DNA from: Austropuccinia psidii
Lineage: Eukaryota; Basidiomycota; Pucciniomycetes; Pucciniales; Sphaerophragmiaceae
Direction of reading: 5' to 3'
Assembly: GCA_023105745.1 (NCBI GenBank)
Contig: JALGQZ010000004.1
Span: 64,720,612 to 64,784,611, forward strand
DNA: 64,000 nucleotides
The position numbers and the translations under genes are program-made. The notes under the pieces were generated by a model. That model had not been told where the DNA came from. It made no database searches and was given only the letters and a program-made list of their open reading frames with translations. Positions 24,464 through 37,005 of the stretch are shown in pieces (position 1 is the stretch's first letter; the number at the start of each line of letters is the position of its first letter).

Positions 24464-26497
24464 ATGCCAGATTGGAAACTACCTTTCAAACTATACATTG
24501 ATGCTTGTGGAGAAGGATTAGGTGCTGCACTTCACCAAACACAAATTATCAATGATAAACCAGTGGAAGGACAAATTTGTTTCATTTCAAGGCAAATAAA
24601 GCCAACAGAAGCAAGGTATGGAGCAAGCCAAATGGAATGCTTATGCCTAGTGTGGGCTTTAGAAAAACTGCATTATTATTTGGATGGCACAGTATTTGAT
24701 GTAATCACAGACTGTAATGCTGTGAAATCACTATTAAATATGAAGACTCCAAATAGACATATTCTGAGATGGCAAATTGCTATCCAAGAATATAGAGGAA
24801 ATATGACTATTGTACATAAATCTGGAAATATTCATAAAAATGCAGATGGTCTTAGCAGATGGGCTTTAGCAAATACCCCTGACAATCCAGCATGGGTACC
24901 ACAAGAAGAGCACCATATAGAAGGAATATGTGTCACAGACATAGGCACAGAACTCTTTAACCAAGTTAAAGAAAGCTATAAGACAGACAAAAATTGCCAT
25001 ATCTTAAGCCAACTTCTAATGAAAGACTGCAAAGATCCATCACTTTCATCAAAACTAGATGAAATATGGAAAAAGGCATATGATGAAGGAAGATTCCACC
25101 TCCTTGATGGAATCCTTTACCATAGAACAAAACACACATGTGTTATGGCCTTAACAGATAGAACACTAATAAACACTATTTTACATGAGTGTCATGATAG
25201 TGTTGCATCTGGACATCTCTCAGAAGATAGGACACTAGAGAGGGTAAAAACCTGCTCTTGGTGGCCAAATTGGAAGAAAGATGTTGCAGAGTACTGCCAA
25301 ACCTGTGACAGATGTCAAAAAGCCAACAGAGCCACAGGAAAGAAATTTGGAATGATGATCCAAATCCAAGAACCAAAATCCCCATGGGAAATAGTTCACA
25401 TGGATTGGGTAACAGCACTACCTCCAGGAGGAGACAGGAGCTATAATGCATGTCTAGTGTTAGTTGACAGGTACAGTAAAACTCCCATGTTCTTACCATG
25501 TCATAAAGATGACACAGCTATGGATACAGCCACAATGATATGGAATAAAGTCATTAGCCACACAGGCTTATTCCAAAATATTATAAGTGACAGAGACCCA
25601 AAGTTCACTTCAGCATTATGGACAAATCTCCATAACTTATTTGGGACAAAGCTATCATTCTCAACAGCTTACCATCCCCAAACTGATGGTTTAGCAGAAA
25701 GAATGATACAGACCTTAGAGGACATGATCAGAAGATTCTGTGCTTATCGGCTAGAATTCAAAGATTCTTATGGTTTCACCCATGATTGGTGTACACTAAT
25801 ACCAGCACTTGAACTGGCATATAAGACATCAATCCATTCTTCTACTGGCAAAACACCAGCAATGCTAGAGAAAGGTTGGAATCCAAGACTTCCTTATGAT
25901 ACACTCAAAAAGGACTTAGTGGACATACATCCAACAGCAAGCAGTTTTAAGATAATGCTTGACAAAGCAAGACACCATGCAAACAGATGCATGCAAGACT
26001 CTTTCAAATATGCAAAAGAAAGATGGGACAAAAGTCATAAACCACCTGACTTCAAAATAGGAGATGTGGTATTAGTATCAACTCTTAACTTTAATAACAT
26101 AAAAGGACCAAATAAATTTAAAGATTCCTTTGCAGGACCATTTATGGTAAAAGCACTTCATGGACCCAATGCTGTACAATTGGAACTTACAGGTGATTTA
26201 ATGAATAAACACCCAACTTTCCCTGTAAGTCTTATAAAACCTTACAGCTCAAGTGACAAGGAATTATTTCCACTAAGAAATAAACCCCCACTTGAAATTC
26301 CCCCTTTGGAAGAAGGAGAAGAAAAAAGAATTGTAAAAGTCCTTAAAGAAAGAAGGACAAGGAACAAAAAAGAAAGAGAATACCTTGTAAGGTATAGGAA
26401 TCCAACTCAAGAAGATGAATGGCTACTTGAGAAAGATATAACAAATGCTGATAAACTACTGAGGAGGTTTAGACATGAAAGAAAACCTAAAGAATAA
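24464..26497 (+). CDS. RNase H-integrase-chromodomain part of the A polyprotein
   Basis: 677 codons continue pol after the one-base lesion. RNase H shows the four acidic residues D13 (LYIDACG), E58 (QMECL), D83 (ITDCNA) and D128 (KNADGLSRW). The integrase zinc domain has His at 244 and 251 and Cys at 278 and 281. The catalytic core has D314 (HMDW), D376 (SDRDPKF) and E412 (LAERM), an exact DD35E spacing. The GPY/SH3-like segment includes [10 protein letters not shown] and [13 protein letters not shown]. The C-terminus (about 625-670, [17 protein letters not shown]) resembles a degenerate chromodomain, which in chromoviruses steers integration to modified chromatin. The first ATG is only the first Met of the frame, not a natural start. 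The stop is followed by the polypurine tract about 105 bases later. Confidence 0.95.
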   Translation: MPDWKLPFKLYIDACGEGLGAALHQTQIINDKPVEGQICFISRQIKPTEARYGASQMECLCLVWALEKLHYYLDGTVFDVITDCNAVKSLLNMKTPNRHILRWQIAIQEYRGNMTIVHKSGNIHKNADGLSRWALANTPDNPAWVPQEEHHIEGICVTDIGTELFNQVKESYKTDKNCHILSQLLMKDCKDPSLSSKLDEIWKKAYDEGRFHLLDGILYHRTKHTCVMALTDRTLINTILHECHDSVASGHLSEDRTLERVKTCSWWPNWKKDVAEYCQTCDRCQKANRATGKKFGMMIQIQEPKSPWEIVHMDWVTALPPGGDRSYNACLVLVDRYSKTPMFLPCHKDDTAMDTATMIWNKVISHTGLFQNIISDRDPKFTSALWTNLHNLFGTKLSFSTAYHPQTDGLAERMIQTLEDMIRRFCAYRLEFKDSYGFTHDWCTLIPALELAYKTSIHSSTGKTPAMLEKGWNPRLPYDTLKKDLVDIHPTASSFKIMLDKARHHANRCMQDSFKYAKERWDKSHKPPDFKIGDVVLVSTLNFNNIKGPNKFKDSFAGPFMVKALHGPNAVQLELTGDLMNKHPTFPVSLIKPYSSSDKELFPLRNKPPLEIPPLEEGEEKRIVKVLKERRTRNKKEREYLVRYRNPTQEDEWLLEKDITNADKLLRRFRHERKPKE

Positions 26498-26603
26498 CAA
26501 AATCAAGCATTATTGAGCTTCAGGACTGATAAAGTCTAATGAAGAGGTAGGACAGTGGATGATACCCTAATCACACATATCAGATTGTGGTACAATCTTT
26601 TTT

Positions 26604-26615
26604 GGTGGTAGGGAA
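26604..26615 (+). other. Polypurine tract of element A
   Basis: GGTGGTAGGGAA directly precedes the 3' LTR start TGTGAGCC. This purine-rich stretch is the expected RNase H-resistant primer for plus-strand synthesis. The matching sequence precedes the LTR in B (reverse complement at 16791-16802). Confidence 0.8.
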
Positions 26616-28619
26616 TGTGAGCCTTTGAGATATGACCACATACCCAATAAGGTCACAAAAAGGACTTAGAATAACTATACCTTTAATATAATTATATTAA
26701 AATTACTTAGAATAATTATACATTAAAGATAATTACTTAAATATACAAAAAATACCATAAATTGGTACAAAAATTGGTTTAACTTAAAAACCAATGAATC
26801 AACATGTAAAATAAATTATACCATTGGATTCCCCATGGTAAAATACACATATACCATTTTTATGGCATATCTGTAAAGTCAATATTTAATGAGTTATAAG
26901 GTATAATACCTTATAAAAACCATAAAACCTTATTTATCTCAAGAACTAATGAAACAACATGTGAAATAAATTGTACCAGTGGATTCCCCACGAAAATCCA
27001 CACATACAAGAATTAATAAGCTAATTTCCAAAGTTAATACTTAAGGAATTAACCTGAATATATGCACTTTTTTGGTCAATGCATATATTCAAGGATCATA
27101 GCTAATATCTCCTAAACTATACATGATAGAATGATGAGCCAAAAGTAAAGTTACCACGTAATTACTATAAGAACACAGATATGAGCTTTATTTTACAAAT
27201 TATAAACAAGGTTAAAACCTATGATGAAATATTGACAAAAATCAACAGAGCTGTTGACCACTTTGTTGTGAAAGTGTTCCAAACTTAAAAAAAAGTATAC
27301 AGTTGGATTCTACTAGTTCATTCGTGAATAATGATGTAATTTTTATTATTAAATTCAGGGTATAACCCCCTGAAATCAAGGTTTGAAGTTTAAAATATTG
27401 AATTTTGACAGAAAAGATGAGTTACAAGAAAAATCATCAAAATTAGAGTTTTGATGATGTAATGAAAAGCTCTTGGCAGAATAATAAGGTTATTCCAGGC
27501 TATCAGGATTCACTCTTTGAATTGCTGTAGCATGAAAATCTTAAAAGTTATTGAGGATCAAAGCTTGAGCTTAATTGGAGCAGTTATGATCACTCACAGT
27601 AACCTTAAATTAAGTTTAACAGTCTTAAGAGTGATAAAATTGGTGAATACTATTAGTTTATGATTAAAACTAATAAAATTCACGAAATTTGGGGTTCTGC
27701 CAAGCCTCTGATGTCATCAAACGTAGAGTTATAGTGATAACTCTAAATAATGGTGTAATAATGATGTAATATGGTTTGATCATGATGTAATCATCATCAA
27801 ACCTTAAAATATTGATCAATTCCAGTGGATATGATCATTAAACGTCTACTAGAAGCCTGTTGGACTCTAGGAGGGAGGTATTTACTATAAATAGAGCTCT
27901 TTTTACTCTATTTTCCCCTCAGACGCATCAAAAACATTAAATCAATTAAATCAAAGGTAATTTCTTTATTCTTTATATATAAAACTATTATATTATTAAA
28001 TACCAAAGACCACCTTATTATAATCATCTATTTTGACGTTATTAAATCATTTATTTAATTGTTTTTGTTAAAAATCTCTCTAAAACTCATTTCCACGTAA
28101 AAATCCAGAATAATTTGTAATTTTCTTTATTTTTATTGTAAATACAATTTGAAAAGGTTGTATTTATATTTTTTTGGCGTAAAATATTTCAAAATTATTA
28201 TATTAAGTGTCAAAAGTAGGTTATTTTCTCTTATTATAATAATTTCTCTATTATTACTCTCTTAATAATTCTCTAATTAATATAAATAGTATTTATATTA
28301 ATTCATAACTTTAATATTAGTGATATTATTGTTATTAATTGTTTTTTATTAATAAAAAGCAATTTTTTACGCCTTTATTATTTGTTGGTAACAATAATAA
28401 AGAGCTTTTTAAATATATTAATTATTTTATATTAATATATTTATTTATTATATTATATTTTCATAATATAAATTATATTATTATTTTACGCCATAATAAT
28501 AATAATTATTTATTATTATTATATTTTTAATCTTATTTATTCAATTCATAAGGACATTCAGAGTACAATAAGTAATAAATTAGTAATTTTTACTTATTGT
28601 TTCATAGTCAAACCTTACA
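26616..28619 (+). repeat. 3' LTR of element A
   Basis: Nearly identical to 17976-19981. It ends CAAACCTTACA and is followed at once by the GTTAC duplication. Differences are scattered substitutions plus a small rearranged AT-rich patch near 28430-28490, consistent with a fairly recent insertion. Confidence 0.95.
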
Positions 28620-28624
28620 GTTAC

Positions 28625-31384
28625 CCAATCCATGTGAACTATTTCCCAAGGAGATTTTGGTTCTTAGATTTGGATAATCATTCCAAATTCCTTTCCTGTG
28701 GCTCTGTTTGTTTTTTGACATCTGTCACAGGTTTGGCAGTATTCTGCAACATCTTTTCTCCAATTTGGCCACCAAGAGCAGGTCTTAACCCTTTCCAGTG
28801 CCCTATCTTCTGAGAGATGTCCAGATGCAGCACTATCATGAAATTCATTTAATATTGTGTTTATCAAGGTTATGTATGTTAAGGTAATGTCACATGTGTT
28901 TTTTGTACTATGATACAGTGTTCCATCAAGGAGGTGGAATATTCCTTCATCATATGCTTTTTTCCATATTTAATCTAGTTTTGATGAGAGTAATGGGTCT
29001 TTGCATTTTTTCATCAAAAGTTGGCATAGGATATGACATTTCTTATCCATCTTATAGCTTTTTTTAACTTTATTAAGGAATTCTGTGCCAATGTCTGTGA
29101 CACATATGCCTTCTATATTGTGCTCTTCCTGTAGTACCCATGCTGGGTTTTCAGGTGTATTTGCTAAAGCCCATCCAAGATCATCTGAATTTTTATGAAT
29201 ATTACCAGATTTATGAACTATAGTCATATTTTATCTATATTCTTTGATAGTAATTCTCCATCTTAGCATATGTTTATTTGGTGTCTTCATGTTTAACAAA
29301 GATTTCACAGCATTACAGTCTGTAATCACATCAAACACTGTGCCATCCAAATAATAATGTAATTTTTCTAAAGCCCACACTAATAAGAGACATTCCATTT
29401 GGCTTTATCCATACCTTGATTTTCTTGGCTTAATTTGTCTTGAAATGAAGCAAATTGGCCCTTCAGCAGGTTTATAATTCATTATTTGTGCTGGGTGCAG
29501 TGCAGCACCTAATCCCTTTCCACAAGCATCAATGTATAGCTTTAAAGGTAGTTTTTGATCTGGAATTAGAAGAAAAGGGGCCTTTGTGAGGGAATTCTTC
29601 AATTCCTCATATGCTTTGACTCTTTCTTCAGTCATTTCATAAACTGTCTGTTGGTACCAGAGTTTATACAAGGATTTGGCAATTATTGAAAAGTGCTTTA
29701 TATGCTGTCTTTAGTAACCAGAAAATCCTAGAAATTATTGAATTTCTTTTTTGGTTTGGGGCATTGGTTTCAGTAGTACACCTGATACTTTGTTTTTATC
29801 TATGCCTAAAATTAGTCCAGATACAACATGTTGTAGTGCTTTTAGTTCACTATATGCAAAATGACACTTTTTAAAGGAAATTTCCATATTTACCTGCACT
29901 ATTGTCTTTAGTACCCTTTCTAGTCTTGTTAAGTTACCTTCCCAAGTTTCTGAGCAAACTATTATATCATCAATATAGATAATTAATAATCCTTCTGATA
30001 ACTCTTCAGGAAATATGGTATTCATCATCCCTTGATAATGGGAATGTGCATTTCTTATACCAAATGGCATCCTTAAATATTTGTATATCCCACAGTGGAC
30101 TATTATCCTCAGTAGTTTCTTAGCATTATCTGTAAATAAATTTTGATTAAATCCCTTTAGAGAATCAATGGATGTAATGAATTTAGCCTGTGACAATTGT
30201 GTAAATGTCTCATGGATTCTGGGTATTGGATATCTGTCAGGGATAGTGTAGGTATTTAGAGCTCTAAAGTCCCCCACCATCCTTTATTTTTTATTATTCA
30301 AAGTAATAATAACAGGTGTAGTGACCTTTACTTGTTCATTATGTCCCACTTTTCTTAATACCCCAAGGTCCATTAGTTCTTTAATGTGTACCTCTAAGTA
30401 TTCTCTAGCTCTTGGGCTAGCTGGGTGAGCTGGTATTCTTAACAGGGGTGGATAAGGTTTTTCCTCATTAAGGATAATGTCTACTTCATATCCAATAATT
30501 GAGCCTAGTGGTTCTTTGTCAGTTGCAACAGCATTTTTATATTTGAATAGGAGGTCAATAATTTTTTTTGTTAATTCTTGATTGAATTTTGCCTCTTTAA
30601 GTTTCTCCCTCATGAAAAAATTGTTTTCTGGGATTTTCTCTTCATTTTTTATGACTGTAATTTGGTTTTTGTTCTTTAAAAACCCAAATTTTTGCCCCTA
30701 TGGTCTCTTATGGTAAAATATCTGTCTTTTTAATTTGATATATCTATTCCATAAATTGAAAAGTAGTCATATCCAAGTATAAAGTGGTTACTCATAAAAT
30801 TTTCCATTACTACAAACTCTAATTTCACTCTTATACATTGTTAAGGGTGAAGAAAAATTAATGTTAACTCAATTATTCCAAGGGGCTTCATGCTTTCATT
30901 TGCACTACTAAATTTAACGCCTTGTATTGGTATAAGTTTTTCTTTTAAATCTGGTACAATTAATTTCAAATAGCTTTTACCAACACATGTACAGTATCCT
31001 TGTGTATCCAAGTTCACATTTGCCTCTTGGTTTTTAACCATGAAAAGGCTTATACTTGACTTTCCAGGTGTATATCCCATTCTTTTTTCTGGTTTGGTTC
31101 TATAAGCTTTGGAATCTTGTATGTTTGTCAGGCTTGTATTAGATGTTCCAACTTGTGGTAAGTTTGAATTGAAATCAAAGACTTCGTATATTAAATAAAT
31201 ATTATTAATTTGTGCATTAATTATATCAATTTAATCACTTTCAGAATTTTATGACTCTTCAGTGTCTTTTTCAGAATCAGATTCTTCTTCTTTGTCATTG
31301 TAGTATTCTGTTTACACAATTTCATTGATTTTTTCCTTTTTAAGGCAGTTATTGGCTAAATGTTCAGTACCTTCACATTTGTGG
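28625..31384 (-). pseudogene. Pol remnant of element B (protease to integrase zinc domain)
   Basis: Read leftwards, this holds protease (30841-31080) with NLDTQGYCTCVG, where a Gln intrudes after DT in place of DTG. Then come the linker (30284-30613), reverse transcriptase (29735-30280) with YIDDII, RNase H (29405-29671 and 28970-29227) and the integrase zinc domain (28664-28867) with [10 protein letters not shown] stop follows NNKK where A reads [10 protein letters not shown], and frameshifts or stops separate the other pieces. The gene is inactive. Its 3' continuation is at 17151-17975 beyond copy A; its 5' continuation is interrupted at the zinc knuckle by the 31390-32500 insertion. Confidence 0.9.
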
Positions 31385-31389
31385 CATTT

Positions 31390-32500
31390 TGCGAGCCTGC
31401 AAGCATGAAAAGAATTACATGCTACACAAGCTCAAAGAAATTTAATTATTTCTTCTGGCTCTTCCTCTTCATCCCACAACTCCTCCAGGGAGTCATGATA
31501 AGATGAAGGAGGAAGGTCCATATTCCCAAAAAAGAGATGAAGTGAAGATACAGCATTATTGTCTCCAACATCTTTAATCTCTTTGAAGACTTCATCTCTG
31601 GATGATAGTAATGACTGATGGGAATTAAGGGAAGGAATATGGACAGAAGATGGGAATGATGGTGTTCTAGAATCACCAACCAGAGCTGCACATGATTTGG
31701 CAGAAGAAAAGTCATTACAGAAAGAATTAGAAGGATCACAATAGTCTCCATGATCAGCATTAAAGGTGATCAGCCCTTACCTCCAATAAATAGAAGGATT
31801 AAAGTGATTTAGAAAGTCAAAGCCCAATATGAGGTCTTCTCCCTTGGAAGTATCAATGACTAAAAAGTCCCATTCAAAGCTTGGGAAGGAAGGGAGCTCA
31901 ACCATATATCTTTGTTTTCATCTATCTTTGTTTCTAACTCACTCATTTAAGATTTGTTGCTATAGTCATCTTGCTACTAAGTCAAATATTCAAGACTTGT
32001 AGTTATAGAAATATAATTTGTATAACAACATTTTTAGTTTGTTGATATAGTAGCTTATTTGTATAAAAACATTTTTAGTTTGTTGATATAGTAGCTTTTC
32101 TTCCACAACAACCATATATATATATATATTACATATATTGCTACTGTAACAATACCCTTTATGATAAGAAATGTATTAGTCTTTTTTTGTTTTATTTTTA
32201 TTTTGTACCTAAAGAATATAAATAGGAACATTATTCTTGAGAATTATTCCTAACAGCTCTTAAAATGTATTTTTTACAAAAAAGTCCATAAAAATTCTTG
32301 TTATTAGATTTCTCAAATATATATAATAAAAATTACTTTTGATATTTTTCATATTGGTGAAGCTCATTCCCCCAATAAAATACCTCTTTTTATATAGTTA
32401 TGTCTCTATTAATTCAGCTTAATAGTATTCCACTACCTTTTAGCTTATTCAAATTACTAATAATTAGACCGGAAGCCCCATTAGAGGCCCCAGGATAACA
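31390..32500 (-). mobile_element. 1.11-kb TG...CA insertion with captured pol fragment
   Basis: An insertion in the zinc-knuckle codons of element B. It is bounded by TG (31390) and CA (32500) on the plus strand, with a perfect 5-bp duplication CATTT at 31385-31389 and 32501-32505. On the minus strand it begins TGTTATCCTGGGGCCTC and ends GCAGGCTCGCA. It holds TATA-like blocks (CTATTTATATTC) and two direct copies of GATATAGTAGCTT (31930-32100), plus a 463-bp block homologous to the protease region of element E. No terminal repeats or own transposition genes were seen. It is either a solo LTR that captured foreign coding sequence or a non-autonomous retroelement. Confidence 0.8.
31447..31909 (-). 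pseudogene. Captured protease-region fragment related to element E
   Basis: The 463-bp block aligns without length change to 61859-62321 of element E, at roughly nine identical bases in ten by eye. It encodes the C-terminal half of the aspartic protease region (FEWDFLVIDTSKGEDLILGF) and the acidic linker before reverse transcriptase (ELWDEEEE). One in-frame stop follows YWR. The homology starts and stops abruptly inside coding sequence on both sides, so this is a transferred fragment and not a remnant of a whole element. Confidence 0.85.
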
Positions 32501-32505
32501 CATTT

Positions 32506-34622
32506 TCTTTTCTCTTTACTGTTGGGTGTATTGGACTTGAAGGGTTGCCCTGGTTTATCTTTCTTGATAAATGGTTTGTTTGAGCTTTTTATGTCCAATT
32601 TTTTCCAAGTTCTACCAATCTTAGCTCTTGTCACTATATCTTCTAGTGAATTGATATAATCGTCTGTGGAGCATGGCTCTATACACCTACTTCTCAGGGC
32701 ATTTTCTAATTCTCCTCCACATTTCTTAAGTATCCTCATGTGCACCATTTTTTGTGACATTTCTGGGTACAGTGCATTTAATATTTCAACTTGTCTTGAG
32801 AGCAAAGTGAAAGCTTTATCCTTATCTGGGCAAAAGAAGCAATTTTCAAACACATTTTCTATCTTGTACCTCCAGGTATCATTTTCCCACTTGGTGATTA
32901 TTTCATTTTTACAGAAAGACCAGGTATTTTTACCATTGGTTTTTCTTATGCCATAATACCATCTTTTTGAATATTTTTGAAATAATGAATGTAATCTTGC
33001 AGTGATTAATTCATCTTGTAAAATATCAATTGTTTTGATAAATGAAATATGATCATATTCACCTTCACCTGTGAATGTTGGCCATTCTTTTAATTGAGGT
33101 GCTTCCTTCATTAATACTTGGTTATTCTCTTGATGACTCAGGTCCGTTATGGATGGATTTGTTATTTCTTCTTTTGGCCTAACAGGACTTCTTATGTGAG
33201 TAAATGGGGTTGATAACTTTGGAATTTTTAAGTTCTCCTCATTTATTTTATCCATTTTTTCAGTAATAAGTCTTATTTCACTTTGAATGTCATCTTTAAG
33301 ATTCATTCTTGCTTTATCACTCTTTTCTAAATGGTCTAGAAGTGATTCTTGATTTGATGAAGTTTTTTCTTCAAAGTTTTCAACAGAAATACTTAATTTG
33401 TTTAATTTTTCTGTTAAATTGTCAATGCTCCCATCATAATTGATTGTTCAAGTTTTTTCTTTTATATCTTTTATGTATTTATACAATTCTTGTTGTCCTT
33501 GTATCAATTTTCGAGTATTGTCAATTGTAATTTTTGGTTTATTATTTTCAACCATAAATTTAATGTTATTAATTTATTTTTTATTTTGTACAAAGATTTT
33601 TTTCAAAGATGATAAATTATTATTTATTTCTTGTCAGGATAATAAACTATTTTTAATGTCTTTAAGAGGTAAAATACTATTTCTAATTTCTGTCAAAGTA
33701 TTTACAACATCAGGAGACAAATTTATTCCTTTGGGAAATGAGGTTGTCTCATTCTTTGTCCCTCTTTGTCCTTTAATTCCATCCAGGTTTTGGCCATGTT
33801 GAAGACATTGTCCATGGCATATTTTTGGAATTTTTGGGATCCTGTAACTTGGGGAATATGGTTTCCTCCAATTATTTTTATTGTTTGCCTTCCCTTCTTG
33901 GGGAAGTTGGTTGGCTTGAGGCTTTCTGGTAGAAGCTACTGGGGCTTCTTCCTTGCTTTCCTCTTTCTTTTTGGCATGTTATTCCTTTATCTTCTTGATT
34001 TGGGGCTTGGATGATAGTGGATTCCATCCATTGGAGTATCTCACTATTTCCTCCTCTTTGAGAAATTTTTTCAGGATATGCCAGGAGTTCATCACTCCTT
34101 GGTGGATTTGTGGCAACATTTTCCAATATTTGTCTTTTTACTGGCTCATATAAATGGCTATTTGAGCCCTCTGAATGTGATTTGTCCCTGTTGGAGTTAC
34201 TCATACTTAGTTCCAATTATGGCTCAGAAATCATGGGCATATCTAGGACTTTCCTTTTGGATATGGCACTTCCTTGTGTGGATTCTGTTCCACTGGGGAT
34301 TTTCCCCTTTCTTTTCCCTTTTGAGAGATCAACTCTACTTCTGAGTACACCTCCATCTGATTGGATGGAGTATTGGGATCCTCTTCTAGTATTCATAATA
34401 AAAATTTAAGAAAATAAAAAGATTCCAGAACACAAAAAATCTTTTTTTATGGCAATTAAAAGGAGGTAATCACCTTCAGAGTCCTGAATAGTGGGTCTTG
34501 GAAAGACTAATTTATTAGCTTTCTTTTTCTTATTGACAATTGGTGTTGGAGAAGTTGGACAAGTTTCTTCCACCAATCTCTAAACAGTGGCTGATTATCC
34601 TCTTCTGGGTTGTCTGTAAACA
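32506..34622 (-). pseudogene. Gag and leader-exon remnant of element B
   Basis: The gag start ATG is at 34396, in the context ATGAATACTAG|AAGAGG. N-terminal frames are broken by several stops (33878-34216 carries ELSMSNSNRDKSHSEGS). The coiled coil is decayed (33300-33760). The capsid region is long and open at 32464-33306, with [20 protein letters not shown]. The sequence then runs into the insertion at 32500, just before the zinc knuckle. Upstream, the leader exon (34474-34622) and its splice-like borders are kept (…CACTAAAAAG, GAAG|GTGATT). The element could not make Gag. Confidence 0.85.
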
Positions 34623-35064
34623 CTAAAAAGACAAATAAATATAAGCATTTTTTTAAAATTGTTATTTTTGATAGGATATGGCAATTTCCACATAAAAACT
34701 GCTTTTATATATTTGAATGTATAAAATGAATAAAAGAAATGAGTATAAAAATAACTTTTTTTTGATTTTTTATTTTTTATTATTTTTTATATTTTTATTT
34801 TTAATGAATAAAATAAAGTTAATATGAGTATTTTGAAATTAATTTATAAATATCTTTTTTAATCACTAGAGTCACTCAAAGAGAGTTCTTGAAAGTCTAA
34901 GGATGTGAAAAGCCACATGTAAGACAGTACAATTGCTTTCCAAATGCCTCAATAGCTTTTAAAATCAATAAATATAAAATTATTATATAATTTATTATTG
35001 GATAAACCCAATTTGAATCTATTTTAAAGGTCTTTTAAGTAAATATCATGGCCAGGCCCCCAAA

Positions 35065-36986
35065 TCTAAGGTTTGAATATGATACAATAAGTAAATATTA
35101 CAAATATTTCACTTATTGTACTATGAATTTGCTTATTAATTTAATAAATAAAATAAAGAATTATTATAATTATGGTGTAATATAATTCTATTATTAAAAA
35201 GTAATATAATGAAAATGAATGTATTAATATATTCAAAGCTCTTGATTATTGTTACCAACAAATAATAAAGGCATAAAAAATTGGTTTTGAATAATAAAAA
35301 ACAATTAATAACCATAGTATTACCATTATTAAAGCTGTATATTAATATAAATACTATTTATATTAATGATGAAATTATTAAAAATAATAATAGAGAGAAA
35401 TTATTATAAAAAGAAAAATAACCTACTTTTAACAGCTAATATAATAATTTTGAAAGATTTTACGCAAAAAAATGTAAATACAACTTATTTAAATTGTATT
35501 TACAAAATAAAATAAGAGAAATTGCAAATATTCTTAATTTTACATGGAAAATAGGATTTTTTAGAGAAATATAACAAAAACAATTGAACAATTAGAGTAA
35601 TCACGTCAAGAATGATTATTATAATAAATATTACCTTTGGTCTTTGATGATATAAGTGACTTATATATAAATAATAAAGATTTTGCCTTTTTGTTTAGTG
35701 TTTTATTGTTTTTGATGTGTCTGAGGGGGAAATAGAGTAAAAAGAGCTCTATTTATAGTAAATTCCTGCCTTTTAGAGTCCAAAAAGGCTTCTAGTAAAT
35801 GTGTAATGATTATATCCACTGGAATTGATCAGTATTTTAAGGTTTAGTGATGATTACATCATAATCAAACCATCTTATCTCATTATTACGCCATTATTTA
35901 GAGTTATCACTATAACTCTAAGTTTGATGACATCATAGGCTTGTAAAAATCTTAAAGTTTGTGGATTTTATGAGTATAAAACATAATATAATGGTATTCA
36001 CCAGTTTCATCACTAATATGACTGTTAAACCTCAAGTAAGATTACAGTGAGTGATCATAAATGATCAATTTTAAGATTAAACTTTGATCACTAATAACTT
36101 TAAAGTTATACACTTTACAGCCATTAATAGAGTTAATTCTAATAGCTTGGAATGTCCTCATTATACTTTCAAGAGAATTTGATTACATCGTCAAAACTCT
36201 ATTTTTGATGATTTTTCTTGTAGATCATCTTTTCTGTTGAAATTTACTATTTTAAACTTCAAACCATTATTTGAGGGGGTTTTACCTTGAATAATATGAT
36301 AAAAACGCATCATAATTAATCTATGAACTGGTTAATCCTGAATATCCACTTTATCTTAAGTTTGGACTACTTTCACAACAAAGTGGTCAACAGCTCTAGC
36401 AATTTTGTTTAATAAACCCTTACAAGTTATAACCTTGTTTGTAACTTGTCAGATAAAGTTCATATTTGTATTATTAAAGAAAGTAGGTGTTAACCTTATT
36501 TTTTTAGTAACTATATATCATGTATATTTCAGGAGATATTAGCTTAAACCCATAAATGTATGCACTGATCATAAAAGTGCATATATTCAGCTTAATTCCT
36601 TAAGTATTAGCTTTAGAGAAATGACAAACAATTGTTTTATGTGTAGTTTTTCATGGGGAATCCAATTGTGAAATTTATCTTACATTTTTTTTCATTTTTT
36701 TTTGAGATACATAAGAATGTATGTTTCCTTATGGCATTTTTACTTATTACTCATTAGGTATTGACTTTACAGATATGCCATAAAAATGATATATGTGTGT
36801 TTTATAATGAGGAATCTAATTGTGTAACTTATTTCAAATGTTTATTCATGATATTCTAAGCTAATTGATCATTTATTCCTTTTTATGGTATTTTTACTTA
36901 TTACAAGATAATTATTTAAAAGAATAATTATTGTAAAGTTTTCTTGTGACCTTTTTGGATATGTGGTCATATCTAAAATGCTCTCA
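35065..36986 (-). repeat. 5' LTR of element B
   Basis: On the plus strand it runs from TCTAAGGTTTGAATATGA (a mutated TGTAAGG start) to ATGCTCTCA (a mutated GGCTCACA end). It is the partner of 14891-16790. The primer block GGCCAGGCCCCCA lies just to the left (35050-35062), as expected for the minus strand. Confidence 0.85.
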
Positions 36987-37005
36987 TTTTGACCAGGCCC
37001 CCAGA
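36987..37005 (-). other. Primer-site fragment of element X
   Basis: TTTTGACCAGGCCCCCAGA is the GC-rich primer block of X. It is stranded between B's 5' LTR and X's 5' LTR because B inserted only about 19 bases inside X. It matches GGCCAGGCCCCCA in A, B and F. Confidence 0.8.

Larger units (their letters stand above)
17976..28619 (+). mobile_element. Ty3/Gypsy chromovirus A, near-intact young insertion
   Basis: A full-length element on the plus strand with two LTRs of about 2.0 kb (17976-19981 and 26616-28619). It has TG...CA ends, a GC-rich primer-site block, gag-pol, a polypurine tract and a perfect 5-bp target-site duplication GTTAC (17971-17975 and 28620-28624). It is inserted into the integrase gene of copy B, in the codons for the HMDWVTALP motif. 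The sequences on the two sides join exactly when A is removed. By eye the two LTRs differ at only a small share of positions plus a few indels. Apart from one missing base at the RT/RNase H junction, the coding capacity looks whole, so A is the most recent insertion of the nest. Confidence 0.97.
14891..36986 (-). mobile_element. Ty3/Gypsy element B, inserted into X and split by A
   Basis: Copy B lies on the minus strand and consists of 14891-17975 plus 28625-36986. The gap is copy A. Removing B rejoins X: the left flank ends GTTAATATTT and the right flank starts TTTTGACCAGGCCCCCAG. Together these rebuild the leader/primer-site order seen in copies A and B. The expected 5-bp duplication is blurred (TATTT and TTTTG, depending on the exact LTR edge). 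B carries stops and frameshifts in gag and pol, and a second insertion at 31390-32500. Confidence 0.85.

Noticed and set aside
24428..24465. Programmed frameshift between RT and RNase H
   Set aside because: The other family copy is in frame here and there is no slippery heptamer with a following structure; a simple one-base loss is more likely.
6912..36986. Tandem LTR-body-LTR-body-LTR array formed by recombination between neighbouring elements
   Set aside because: The LTR at 14891-16790 first seemed shared by two bodies. The outer LTRs pair with each other (6912-8633 with 37006-38609), and the primer-site fragment at 36987 completes X, so nesting explains it better.
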